Positions 47,540-55,388 of a stretch of 64,000 nt of DNA are shown here, one piece after another. Below the pieces are notes generated by a model. The model saw nothing but the letters and a program-made list of their open reading frames with translations, was not told where the DNA came from and made no database searches. This DNA comes from Brevirhabdus sp. Its GTDB lineage: Bacteria > Pseudomonadota > Alphaproteobacteria > Rhodobacterales > Rhodobacteraceae. Position numbers and translations under genes: made by a program. Each line of letters starts with the position of its first letter. The first letter of the stretch is position 1. The stretch is taken from assembly GCA_024637315.1 (NCBI GenBank), contig JAGXFH010000052.1, positions 124,001 to 188,000 on the forward strand, in the 5' to 3' direction.

Positions 47540-47767
47540 CTACCAGCCGCCCGCCGAACGCCGGACATTGCCGTGCCAGTCCTCCAGCGGCATCGGCGCA
47601 GCGGTGCTGTCGGCGGCGGGACCCGACAGCGCGGTCGGGCCGGAGATCCGGCCAAGGCCGTAGCTGGCGACAAGGCCGAGAAGAACCAGAAGGGCCGCAC
47701 GCAGGACCGTCCGGGTGCCGTAGCGGCGGGACTCTGCCGCAGCATCCATGCAGAAATCTGAACTCAT
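47540..47767 (-). CDS. Small single-pass membrane protein
   Basis: 75 residues. A polar N-terminus (MSSDFCMDAAAESRRYGTRT) is followed by one membrane helix (about 24-44, LRAALLVLLGLVASYGLG) and a Ser/Pro/Ala-rich tail ending in DWHGNVRRSAGGW. I chose ATG 47767 because GGAG lies six bases before it; two ATGs at 47782 and 47779 would add five residues. Unknown family, downstream of the PBP1A gene on the same strand. Confidence 0.55.
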   Translation of the reverse strand: MSSDFCMDAAAESRRYGTRTVLRAALLVLLGLVASYGLGRISGPTALSGPAADSTAAPMPLEDWHGNVRRSAGGW

Positions 47768-47858
47768 CTTTCGCTCCATCATCTGTGTTGAACATTCAGG
47801 GATGAGGGCTTTCTACAGCGGGGCGCATGATGAGTAAAATGAATATATCAAACGCGCA

Positions 47859-47877
47859 GCATCACGATATGTGATGC
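47859..47877 (-). terminator. Hairpin downstream of the PBP1A gene
   Basis: GCATCAC-N5-GTGATGC is a perfect inverted repeat 22 bases after the PBP1A stop. On the minus strand TGCGCGTTTGATATATT follows. It may be a terminator or an operator for the small gene at 47540-47767. Confidence 0.45.
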
Positions 47878-47899
47878 GTCGCGGCGGTGACCGGGGGCG

Positions 47900-50107
47900 T
47901 CAGTTCCGGCCGAGGAGCGCCCCCAGCACGTTCAGCAGGATCTGCTCTGCATCATTGTCGTTGCGCTGCTTGTTCCGGTTGGGCTGTTTCTGGCGGTTGT
48001 TGCCGCGCTCTTCGCGCTTTTGCCATTCTTCCGTGACCTGCACCTGCGGCGCGGCAGCCGGGCGCATCATCGGCAGCGGCGTGGCGGGAAGGCCCTGATG
48101 GACGCCGACCATCACCTCGCGCCAGATCTCGGCGGGCAGCCCGCCGCCGGTGACGCCGGAGAGCGGTCTGTTGTCGTCATACCCCATCCAGACGCCGGCA
48201 ACGTAGTCGGCGGTGAAGCCGAGGAACCAGGCATCGCGCGCCGCCTGCGTGGTGCCGGTCTTGCCCGCCGCTTCGCGGTCGTCCAGCCGGGCGCGCGCGC
48301 CGGTGCCGCCATTGACGACCTGGTTCATCATGTAGATCAGCTGCTCTGCGGCTTGCGGGGTGATCACCCGCTCTCCCATGCCGCCCTCTTGCCCCATGAT
48401 GACAGAGTTGTCGCCCTGCAGGCGAAGCTCTGTCATGCCGTAGGGGGTGACGCTTGATCCGCCGTTCAGGATCCCGGCATAGGCCCCGGTCATCTCGATC
48501 AGGGTCGATTCCGATGCGCCAAGCGCCAGCGCCGGCCCCAGGGCCAGATCGCTCTTGATGCCGAAATCCTCGGCGATGGTGCGGACGTTGTCGAGGCCGA
48601 CGAACTGCGCGATCTGCACGGCGGGGATGTTGTAGGATTGCTTCAGCGCCTCGGTCAGCGTGACCCGGCCATGAAACCGGTTGTCGTAGTTGGTCGGTGA
48701 CCACGGACCCGAGCCGGGAATGATGATGGTGATCGGTTCGTCGATCACCGTGGCATCATAGCCGTAGCCAAGGTCCAGCGCGGCGGCATAGACGAACGGC
48801 TTGAACGCCGAGCCGGTCTGCCGCTTGGCCTGGATCGCCCGGTTGAACTGACCCGCCACGCCCCTGAACTTGCGCCCGCCGACCATGGCGCGCACCGCGC
48901 CGTCCGCAGACATCACCACGACCGCGGCCTGCGCCTCTGATCCTTCCTTGACCTTGGTGTCGAAGATCGTCTGCAGCGCGTCTTCGGCGGCCTGCTGGAT
49001 GCGCGGATCGAAGGTGGTCCGCAGGATGACGTCTTCGGTGGTGTCGTTGGTGAGGAAGTTCGGGCCGCTATCCATCACCCAGTCGGCGAAATAGCCGCCT
49101 GCCCGCGCCTCGGCGGCCTGCGACAGTTGCGCGGGGTTGCGCCGCGCCTGCTCGGCCTCGTCGCTGCTCAGGTAGCCCTGATCCTCCATCAGCCCGACGA
49201 TCACCCTTGCCCGATCCTGGCTGCGCTGCAAATTCGCCGTCGGCGCGTAGCGCGAGGGCGCGGTGAGCAGCCCGGCCAGCATCGCCGCCTCGGCGGGGCC
49301 GACCTCGGCCGCGGATTTGCCGAAATAGCGCTGGCTGGCGGCCTCGAAGCCGCGCGACCCGGCGCCCAGATAGGCGCGGTTGAGGTAGATCGTCAGGATC
49401 TCGTTCTTGGTGTACTTGACCTCCATCGCCATCGCGTAGACGGCTTCCTTGACCTTGCGCCAGACCGACCCGGTGCGGCAGTCGGCCTCGTACTCGGCTT
49501 CGGTCTTCCAGACCTTAAGATCGTAGGGCACGCCGATACAGAGCAGTTTCGCCGTCTGCTGGGTGATGGTCGATCCGCCATTGCCCGACAACGGGCCGCG
49601 CCCCTCGCGCAGGTTGATCCGCACCGCACCGGCGACGCCGCGCGGCGACAGTCCGAAATGCCGGTAGAAGCGCTTGTCCTCGGTGGCGACGACGGCATCG
49701 CGAAGATCTTCCGAAACCGTCTCGGCGGTGATCTGTCCGCCGAACTGTTCGCCGCGCCAGGCGAAGACCTGGCCGTCCCGGTCCAGAAGCGTCACCGACC
49801 CGCGCGCCCGCGCGTCCAGAAGATCGCCGACGGGGGGCAGCGTGGCGTAGAAATAGCCGACCGCCAGTGCCAGGATCAGCCCGGTGACGACGCCGCCGCG
49901 CAGAGTGATCTTCCAGATCAGCCGGAAGATCCAGCCGAAGAGGCCAAAGAAGATCCGCGAAAAGATGTTGCCGCGCCGCCGCGCAGGCCGCCGTGCAGGT
50001 CGCCGCGCGCGCGAGGTCTTCGCCGCCGGCTTCTTGGCGGGCGTGGCCGTCTTCTGGTATCGCCGCTCGGCGACCAGCGACGGTCGTTTCTTTCCACTTC
50101 CACTCAT
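47900..50107 (-). CDS. mrcA: Penicillin-binding protein 1A family (bifunctional)
   Basis: 735 residues. A strongly basic cytoplasmic tip (two copies of RRPARR) precedes one membrane helix near 75-95. The GT51 transglycosylase domain shows ATEDKRFYRHFGLSPRG and NGGSTITQQTAK; the transpeptidase domain has SxxK in QTGSAFKPF, SxN in QSYNIPAV and KTGTT. The tail after the last domain is Gln/Asn/Arg-rich. It polymerises and crosslinks peptidoglycan. ATG 50107 is the natural start; an in-frame extension beyond it is not supported. Confidence 0.95.
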   Translation of the reverse strand: MSGSGKKRPSLVAERRYQKTATPAKKPAAKTSRARRPARRPARRRGNIFSRIFFGLFGWIFRLIWKITLRGGVVTGLILALAVGYFYATLPPVGDLLDARARGSVTLLDRDGQVFAWRGEQFGGQITAETVSEDLRDAVVATEDKRFYRHFGLSPRGVAGAVRINLREGRGPLSGNGGSTITQQTAKLLCIGVPYDLKVWKTEAEYEADCRTGSVWRKVKEAVYAMAMEVKYTKNEILTIYLNRAYLGAGSRGFEAASQRYFGKSAAEVGPAEAAMLAGLLTAPSRYAPTANLQRSQDRARVIVGLMEDQGYLSSDEAEQARRNPAQLSQAAEARAGGYFADWVMDSGPNFLTNDTTEDVILRTTFDPRIQQAAEDALQTIFDTKVKEGSEAQAAVVVMSADGAVRAMVGGRKFRGVAGQFNRAIQAKRQTGSAFKPFVYAAALDLGYGYDATVIDEPITIIIPGSGPWSPTNYDNRFHGRVTLTEALKQSYNIPAVQIAQFVGLDNVRTIAEDFGIKSDLALGPALALGASESTLIEMTGAYAGILNGGSSVTPYGMTELRLQGDNSVIMGQEGGMGERVITPQAAEQLIYMMNQVVNGGTGARARLDDREAAGKTGTTQAARDAWFLGFTADYVAGVWMGYDDNRPLSGVTGGGLPAEIWREVMVGVHQGLPATPLPMMRPAAAPQVQVTEEWQKREERGNNRQKQPNRNKQRNDNDAEQILLNVLGALLGRN

Positions 50108-50202
50108 CGTTCGGGTTCCGCTGCCTCTTGGTTTTTCCCAGACTATCCCGCCCGCCGGGAATTGTGGAGCGCCTTCCCGCCGCACTGACACATTAATGAT
50201 AC

Positions 50203-50217
50203 GCCTAATTTTTAGGC
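50203..50217. promoter_or_regulatory. Palindrome in the AT-rich region upstream of glnK
   Basis: GCCTAA-TTT-TTAGGC is a perfect inverted repeat. It is followed by AT-rich sequence with TGCA units (TGCATAAATT, GTGCATTTTGGGGCAT) at 50222-50265 that loosely resemble NtrC half-sites. The glnK start is 135 bases downstream. I infer nitrogen control, but no site is a clean match. Confidence 0.35.
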
Positions 50218-50352
50218 AAGCTGCATAAATTGTGTAAAAAATGTGCATTTTGGGGCATTCGCGGCCCGAAATCCCGCCATGAACCCTGTCAAATGCTGCG
50301 GTGCAGCGGTTTCTTGCTGGCTGCAAGCACCCGCGACATGGAGGGGACACAC

Positions 50353-50691
50353 GTGAAGTTGATAATCGCTGCAATCAAGCCGTTCAAACTGGAAGAGGTC
50401 CGCGAGGCGCTGACCGGCATCGGCGTACGCGGCATGATGGTGACCGAGGTCAAGGGCTTCGGCTCTCAGTCTGGCCATACCGAGATCTATCGCGGCGCGG
50501 AATACGCCGTGAACTACGTGCCGAAGGTCAAGCTGGAACTCGTGGTGACCGATGCGCTGGCCGATCAGGTCGTCGAGACAATCGCCAGCAAGGCACGAAC
50601 CGACAAGATCGGCGATGGCAAGATATTCGTCCTCGATGTGGAAAGCGCGCTGCGCGTCCGCACCGGAGAGACAAACGACAATGCGCTTTGA
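50353..50691 (+). CDS. glnK: Nitrogen regulatory protein P-II
   Basis: 112 residues, the canonical PII length. The T-loop carries the uridylylation site Tyr51 in EIYRGAEYAVNY; IGDGKIFVLDVESALRVRTGE forms the C-terminal nucleotide-binding part. The start is GTG at 50353, giving the standard N-terminus KLIIAAIKPFKLEEV, with GAGGGG upstream. It senses 2-oxoglutarate and energy charge and blocks AmtB when nitrogen is rich. amtB follows after 19 bases. Confidence 0.97.
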   Translation: MKLIIAAIKPFKLEEVREALTGIGVRGMMVTEVKGFGSQSGHTEIYRGAEYAVNYVPKVKLELVVTDALADQVVETIASKARTDKIGDGKIFVLDVESALRVRTGETNDNAL

Positions 50692-50710
50692 GCAGAGAAG
50701 GAACCGCGGA

Positions 50711-52033
50711 ATGAGACTGACCAAGATACTGCCCGCTTTGGCGCTGATCGCGCTGCCGACGATGGGCATCAGCCAAGAGGCCGACGTGACCCCGCCGAAC
50801 GAGGAAATCGGCTATATCCTCACCAGCTTCATGTTCCTCGTCACCGGCTTTCTGGTGATGTGGATGGCGGCCGGCTTTACCATGCTGGAGGCCGGCCTTG
50901 TCCGGCAGAAGAACACGACGATGCAATTGATGAAGAACGTCTCGCTGTTCTCGCTGGCGGCGATCATGTACTACCTTGTCGGCTACAACCTGATGTATCC
51001 CGGTGACGGCTGGTCGATCCCCGGCTGGCTGGGCGCGTTCGGTTTCGCCGCGATGGAACCCGTGGGACTGGCCGAGACCGAGACCGACCTCACCTATGCC
51101 TCGGTCGGGTCGGATTTCTACTTTCAGCTGATGTTCTGCGCCACGACCGCCTCGATCGTATCGGGCACGCTGGCAGAGCGGATCAAGCTGTGGCCCTTCC
51201 TGATCTTCACCGCGGCGCTGACCGGCCTGATCTATCCGATCCAGGCGTCATGGAAATGGGGCGGCGGGTTTCTGGATGCCAATCTGGGCTTTCTCGATTT
51301 CGCCGGCTCGACGGTGGTGCATTCGGTCGGTGGCTGGGCGGCGCTTGCCGGCGCATTGATCCTCGGGCCGCGTCTGGGCAAGTACAAGGACGGGCGCGTC
51401 AACCCGATGCCGGGCGCCAACCTGCCGCTGGCCACGCTGGGCACGTTCATCCTGTGGATGGGCTGGTTCGGTTTCAACGGCGGATCGCAGCTGTACATGG
51501 ATACCGCCGGAAACATCGCCGATATCAGCCGGATCTTCGCCAACACCAATACCGCCGCCGCCGGGGGCGCATTGGCCGCGCTGATCACGACGCAGCTGAT
51601 GTACAAGAAGCCTGACCTGACGATGGTGCTGAACGGTGCGCTTGCCGGCCTGGTGTCGATCACCGCTGAACCGCTGACCCCCAGCCTGGGCGCGGCAACG
51701 CTGATCGGCGCTGTCGGTGGCGTGCTGGTGGTCTTCGCGGTGCCGTTCCTTGACAAGCTGAAGATCGACGACGTGGTCGGCGCGATCCCGGTGCATCTGG
51801 TCTGCGGCATCTGGGGCACGTTTGCGGTGGTGCTGACCAATCCGGACGCCACGCTTTACGGCCAGATCGCCTCGATCCTGATCGTCGGCGCGTTCGTCTT
51901 CGTCACCTCGGCCGCGGTCTGGATGATCCTGAAAGCGACGATGGGCATCCGCGTCAGCGAAGAGGACGAGATCAACGGCCTGGACACTGCCGAGCTGGGG
52001 ATGGAGGCCTATCCGGAATTCGCCAAGGGCTGA
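50711..52033 (+). CDS. amtB: Ammonium transporter
   Basis: 440 residues with a signal peptide (ILPALALIALPTMGISQ) and about 11 membrane helices. The pore histidines are in STVVHSVGGWAALAG and PVHLVCGIWGTF; EAGLVRQKNTT and NTNTAAAGGALAA are also typical. It conducts ammonium and is gated by GlnK, its upstream partner in the conserved glnK-amtB operon. Confidence 0.97.
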   Translation: MRLTKILPALALIALPTMGISQEADVTPPNEEIGYILTSFMFLVTGFLVMWMAAGFTMLEAGLVRQKNTTMQLMKNVSLFSLAAIMYYLVGYNLMYPGDGWSIPGWLGAFGFAAMEPVGLAETETDLTYASVGSDFYFQLMFCATTASIVSGTLAERIKLWPFLIFTAALTGLIYPIQASWKWGGGFLDANLGFLDFAGSTVVHSVGGWAALAGALILGPRLGKYKDGRVNPMPGANLPLATLGTFILWMGWFGFNGGSQLYMDTAGNIADISRIFANTNTAAAGGALAALITTQLMYKKPDLTMVLNGALAGLVSITAEPLTPSLGAATLIGAVGGVLVVFAVPFLDKLKIDDVVGAIPVHLVCGIWGTFAVVLTNPDATLYGQIASILIVGAFVFVTSAAVWMILKATMGIRVSEEDEINGLDTAELGMEAYPEFAKG

Positions 52034-52058
52034 TCGCCGCCCCTCGGCTGGTTCCAAA

Positions 52059-52088
52059 AACTCTCCGGGCGCTTGCGTCCGGAGAGTT
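52059..52088 (+). terminator. Terminator after amtB
   Basis: A perfect 10-bp stem (AACTCTCCGG / CCGGAGAGTT) with a 10-base loop and downstream CGTTTGTGG, 25 bases after the amtB stop. Confidence 0.75.
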
Positions 52089-52188
52089 CGTTTGTGGCGG
52101 GTCGAACCGCTGATCGGTTGCTTCTGCCGCCGACACTTTGCTAGCGTCGCGGCAGCGCGGATGGCGCGACCGGGAGGGACCAGCGGCA

Positions 52189-53847
52189 ATGAACATCCTC
52201 TTCGTGATGTATGACCAGTTGCGTTTCGATTATCTTGGCTGCGCCGGTCATCCGTTTCTTGAAACGCCGAATTTCGACCGCGTCGCCCGGATGGGGGTTC
52301 GGTTCACCAACGCCCATGTGCAATCGCCGATCTGCGGCGCCAGCCGGATGAGCTTTTACACCGGCCGCTATGTCTCGTCGCACGGGGCGCAGTGGAACGG
52401 CATTCCTCTGCGGGTGGGCGAGGTCACGCTTGGCGACCACCTGCGCGCGCTCGGGACGGAGTGCTGGCTGATCGGCAAGACCCACATGAAGGCGGATGCG
52501 GCGGGCATGGAACGACTGGGCCTTGCCCCCGACAGCATCATCGGCGCGCGGCAATCGGAATGTGGCTTCGATGTCTGGGTGCGTGATGACTGCCTTTGGG
52601 GGCAGGGGCCGGACGGGTTCTACGACTCCGGGCGCTCGCCCTATAACGAGTATCTGAAGGCGCGCGGCTATGGCGGCGAGAATCCGTGGGCGGACTTCGC
52701 CAATGCGGGGATCGAGGGTGGCCAGAAGGCCAGCGGCTGGATGTTCGACAATGCCGACAAGCCCGCGAATATCCGCGAGCAGGACAGCGAGACCCCGTGG
52801 CTGACCTCTCGGGCGATCGACTTTATCGACCAGGCGCGGGCGCCGTGGTGCGCCCATCTGAGCTATATCAAGCCGCATTGGCCCTATATCGTGCCGGCGC
52901 CCTACCATGCGCTCTATGGCCGCGACCAGGTGCCGCCGGCGCTTCGGGCGGAGGTCGAGCGTGACGATCCGCACCCGGTCTACAAGGCGTTCATGGGCAA
53001 CAAGGTCGCGGCGGCGTTTCAGCAGGAAGAGGTCCGGCAGAAGGTGATCCCGGCCTATATGGGCCTGATCAGGCAATGCGACGACCAGCTTAGGCGGCTG
53101 CTGGACCATCTGGAGGCGACCGGGCGACTGGCCGACACGATGATCGTGCTGACCTCGGATCACGGGGATTACCTTGGCGATCACTGGCTGGGCGAGAAGG
53201 ATCTGTTCCACCAGCAATCGGTGAAGATTCCGTTGATCATCCATGACCCGCGGGCAAAGGCCGACGCCACCCGCGGAACCACCTGCGATGCGCTGGTCGA
53301 GTCGATCGACCTTGCCGCGACATTCGTCGAGGCGGCCGGCGGAGCCGTGCCCGATCACATTCTGGAAGGCCGCAGTCTGGTTCCCTGGCTGCACGGCGAG
53401 CGTCCAGCCTGGCGCGACTTCGTGATCAGCGAATACGATTATTCGATGACGCCGATGCGCGATGTGGTGGGCGTCGGCATCCGCGACGCGCGGCTGTTCA
53501 TGGTGTTCGACGGGCGTCACAAGCTGATCCATGCCGAAGGCGGCTTTCGACCGATGCTGTTCGACCTGGCGGACGATCCCGACGAATTTGATGATCTTGC
53601 CAAGACCGGCGACCACGCGGCCGAGATCGACCGGCTTTACGACTGTCTTGCGCGATGGTCGCGGCGTCTGGCGCAGCGCGTGACGCGCTCGGATGCCGAG
53701 ATCGAGGCGATGCGGGGCCAGTCGGCGCGGCGCGGCATCCTGCCGTTCCTGAAGGACGGGTCCGAGGTGCCGGCCGAACTGACCCAGGCCTATCGCGGCC
53801 CGGTGGCGCAGGACCACATTGCCGGCAAGGACAAGGCCGAACGCTAG
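52189..53847 (+). CDS. Sulfatase/phosphonate monoester hydrolase family
   Basis: 552 residues of the alkaline phosphatase superfamily. The formylglycine site is Cys49-Gly-Ala-Ser-Arg53 in SPICGASRMSFYTGRY. Metal ligands appear in MYDQLRFD and TSDHGDYLGDH, with the downstream Lys in GEKDLFHQQS. Spacing resembles phosphonate monoester hydrolases, which act on sulfate and phosphate/phosphonate esters. No signal peptide, so it is cytoplasmic. No formylglycine-generating enzyme lies in the window. ATG 52189 follows GGAGGGACC. Confidence 0.87.
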   Translation: MNILFVMYDQLRFDYLGCAGHPFLETPNFDRVARMGVRFTNAHVQSPICGASRMSFYTGRYVSSHGAQWNGIPLRVGEVTLGDHLRALGTECWLIGKTHMKADAAGMERLGLAPDSIIGARQSECGFDVWVRDDCLWGQGPDGFYDSGRSPYNEYLKARGYGGENPWADFANAGIEGGQKASGWMFDNADKPANIREQDSETPWLTSRAIDFIDQARAPWCAHLSYIKPHWPYIVPAPYHALYGRDQVPPALRAEVERDDPHPVYKAFMGNKVAAAFQQEEVRQKVIPAYMGLIRQCDDQLRRLLDHLEATGRLADTMIVLTSDHGDYLGDHWLGEKDLFHQQSVKIPLIIHDPRAKADATRGTTCDALVESIDLAATFVEAAGGAVPDHILEGRSLVPWLHGERPAWRDFVISEYDYSMTPMRDVVGVGIRDARLFMVFDGRHKLIHAEGGFRPMLFDLADDPDEFDDLAKTGDHAAEIDRLYDCLARWSRRLAQRVTRSDAEIEAMRGQSARRGILPFLKDGSEVPAELTQAYRGPVAQDHIAGKDKAER

Positions 53848-53993
53848 GCGGGCTTCATCGCCGCACCCGGCCCGGCTTGACAGAGCGCAATGACGGGGCG
53901 GTGGCGAAGGTGCTCATGTTGTAACCGATTCGCCACTGGCTTGGGCTGGTCCCCGGTTTCGGCTTGGCGTCGATATCGATGGGGGATGGGCAG

Positions 53994-54749
53994 ATGATCA
54001 GTTATGGTTCCGCCGGTATGAACGGCGGCGGTGGGAGAGTACGAAAAGCCAGTGGATTGACGCTGGCCCAGCGCATGTTGCTGGAGCTTCGCCCCCAGAT
54101 CACCGAACAGCGCGCGAACCGCAGCAGCGTCATCGCGCATGAGGGCGACCACGTCAGCCACTTCCTGCTGCTGCTCGATGGCTGGATCGGCCTGTCAAAG
54201 GCGCTTTATGACGGGCAGACGCAATTCGTCGACCTCTTGCTGCCCGGCGATGCCATCCTGATGTCCTCAAGCGGCGCGTCGGCGGCGCCCTTCAGTGCCG
54301 AGGCGCTGAGCGACGTGCGCTACATCGCCTTCGGCGAGGAAATGATCAACGGACCCGAGCCCGCGGCGGCCAGGCTGCGCAGTCATCTGGTCTCGTCCGT
54401 GGCGATCCGTCAGGCCCGGATGAGCGAGTCGCTGTTGCGGATCGGTCAGGGCAGCGCCGAAATGCGGATTTCCTTTGCCCTGCTGGAGCTTTTCGTGCGC
54501 CTTGAAGCCGTCGGCAGGACCGACGGGCAGAAGTTCCATCTGCCGATGAACCAGCGGCAACTGGGGCAGTTTACCGGGCTGTCGAATGTTCACGTCTGCC
54601 GCACATTGCGCCGCTTCGAGCGCAACCGGGTGATCACCAGCGCCGACCATATCGATATCGAGATCGTCGATATCGGGGCGCTCTGCGATATGGCGGACAT
54701 CGATCTGGACGCCTTGCGGGCCGAGATCGTGCCGACGCTGCCGGACTGA
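53994..54749 (+). CDS. Crp/Fnr family transcriptional regulator
   Basis: About 251 residues: a glycine-rich start, a cyclic-nucleotide-like domain (FLLLLDGWIGLSKAL, FVDLLLPGDAIL) and a C-terminal helix-turn-helix (NQRQLGQFTGLSNVHVCRTLRRFE). The recognition helix reads S-N-V-H-V-C-R where FNR has T-V-E-T-I-S-R, so it should not recognise the FNR boxes farther on. No N-terminal cysteine set for an Fe-S cluster is present. GGGGGA before ATG 53994 decides the start; ATG 53979 is an alternative. Confidence 0.87.
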   Translation: MISYGSAGMNGGGGRVRKASGLTLAQRMLLELRPQITEQRANRSSVIAHEGDHVSHFLLLLDGWIGLSKALYDGQTQFVDLLLPGDAILMSSSGASAAPFSAEALSDVRYIAFGEEMINGPEPAAARLRSHLVSSVAIRQARMSESLLRIGQGSAEMRISFALLELFVRLEAVGRTDGQKFHLPMNQRQLGQFTGLSNVHVCRTLRRFERNRVITSADHIDIEIVDIGALCDMADIDLDALRAEIVPTLPD

Positions 54750-54763
54750 CCGCGCGGGGCGCA

Positions 54764-55180
54764 TCAGCGGAACTCGACCACCTCGCCCAGAATCTCGCCG
54801 GCGAGCGCCTCGTCCGCGTCGCGCGCGATATCGCCGACCGACACGATGCCGACGATCCGGCCGTCATCGTCCAGAGCGATCAGGCGGCGCACCTGCCGGT
54901 CGCCCATGATCGCCGCGACGGTCCGGATGCAGTCATCGGCGCGGCAGGTCAGCACCGGCTGCGACATGATCCGGCTGACCGGAAGGTCGGCGTCGAGCCC
55001 GGCCTTGGGGATCAGGCGGATGACGATATCGCGGTCGGTGACGACGCCGATGGGCCGACCGTCTTCGCAGACCGGCAAGATGCCGACATCCAGCGCCTGC
55101 ATCAGCGCCGCGGCCGCGCGAACCGAGGTGTCGGGCGAGATCGTGGTGATCTTCACTTGCATGATGTCCTGCACGTTCAT
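54764..55180 (-). CDS. CBS-domain pair protein
   Basis: 138 residues made of two CBS domains (about 8-58 and 70-125), for example ALDVGILPVCEDGRPIGVVTD and RRLIALDDDGRIVGIVSVGDIA. Such proteins bind adenine nucleotides and tune a partner. It is convergent with the Crp/Fnr gene. The spacer to phaC (55181-55388) holds a GC hairpin and the likely promoter but no gene. Confidence 0.9.
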   Translation of the reverse strand: MNVQDIMQVKITTISPDTSVRAAAALMQALDVGILPVCEDGRPIGVVTDRDIVIRLIPKAGLDADLPVSRIMSQPVLTCRADDCIRTVAAIMGDRQVRRLIALDDDGRIVGIVSVGDIARDADEALAGEILGEVVEFR

Positions 55181-55388
55181 CCTCCGACGCTCCAGCTTTC
55201 GAAGCCGCTGGCGTTGTGGATAGACCTGTTTCGGGGCAAGGAAATTAACCCCGGTAAATAAAGCCCGGCGGGGGTTCGGATTTATTCAGGCTGCGGCACG
55301 GCGATTGCCCGGGGCGCGGTCGGTCCCCGGCTGGTCTGACAGCGCATCCCGCCGTGCCGCCAGCCGGAATCCCGTTGCAGGGCCGGCC

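Noticed and set aside
52141-53817. 558-residue open frame on the minus strand
   Set aside because: Antisense to the sulfatase gene, which carries the formylglycine motif and metal ligands.
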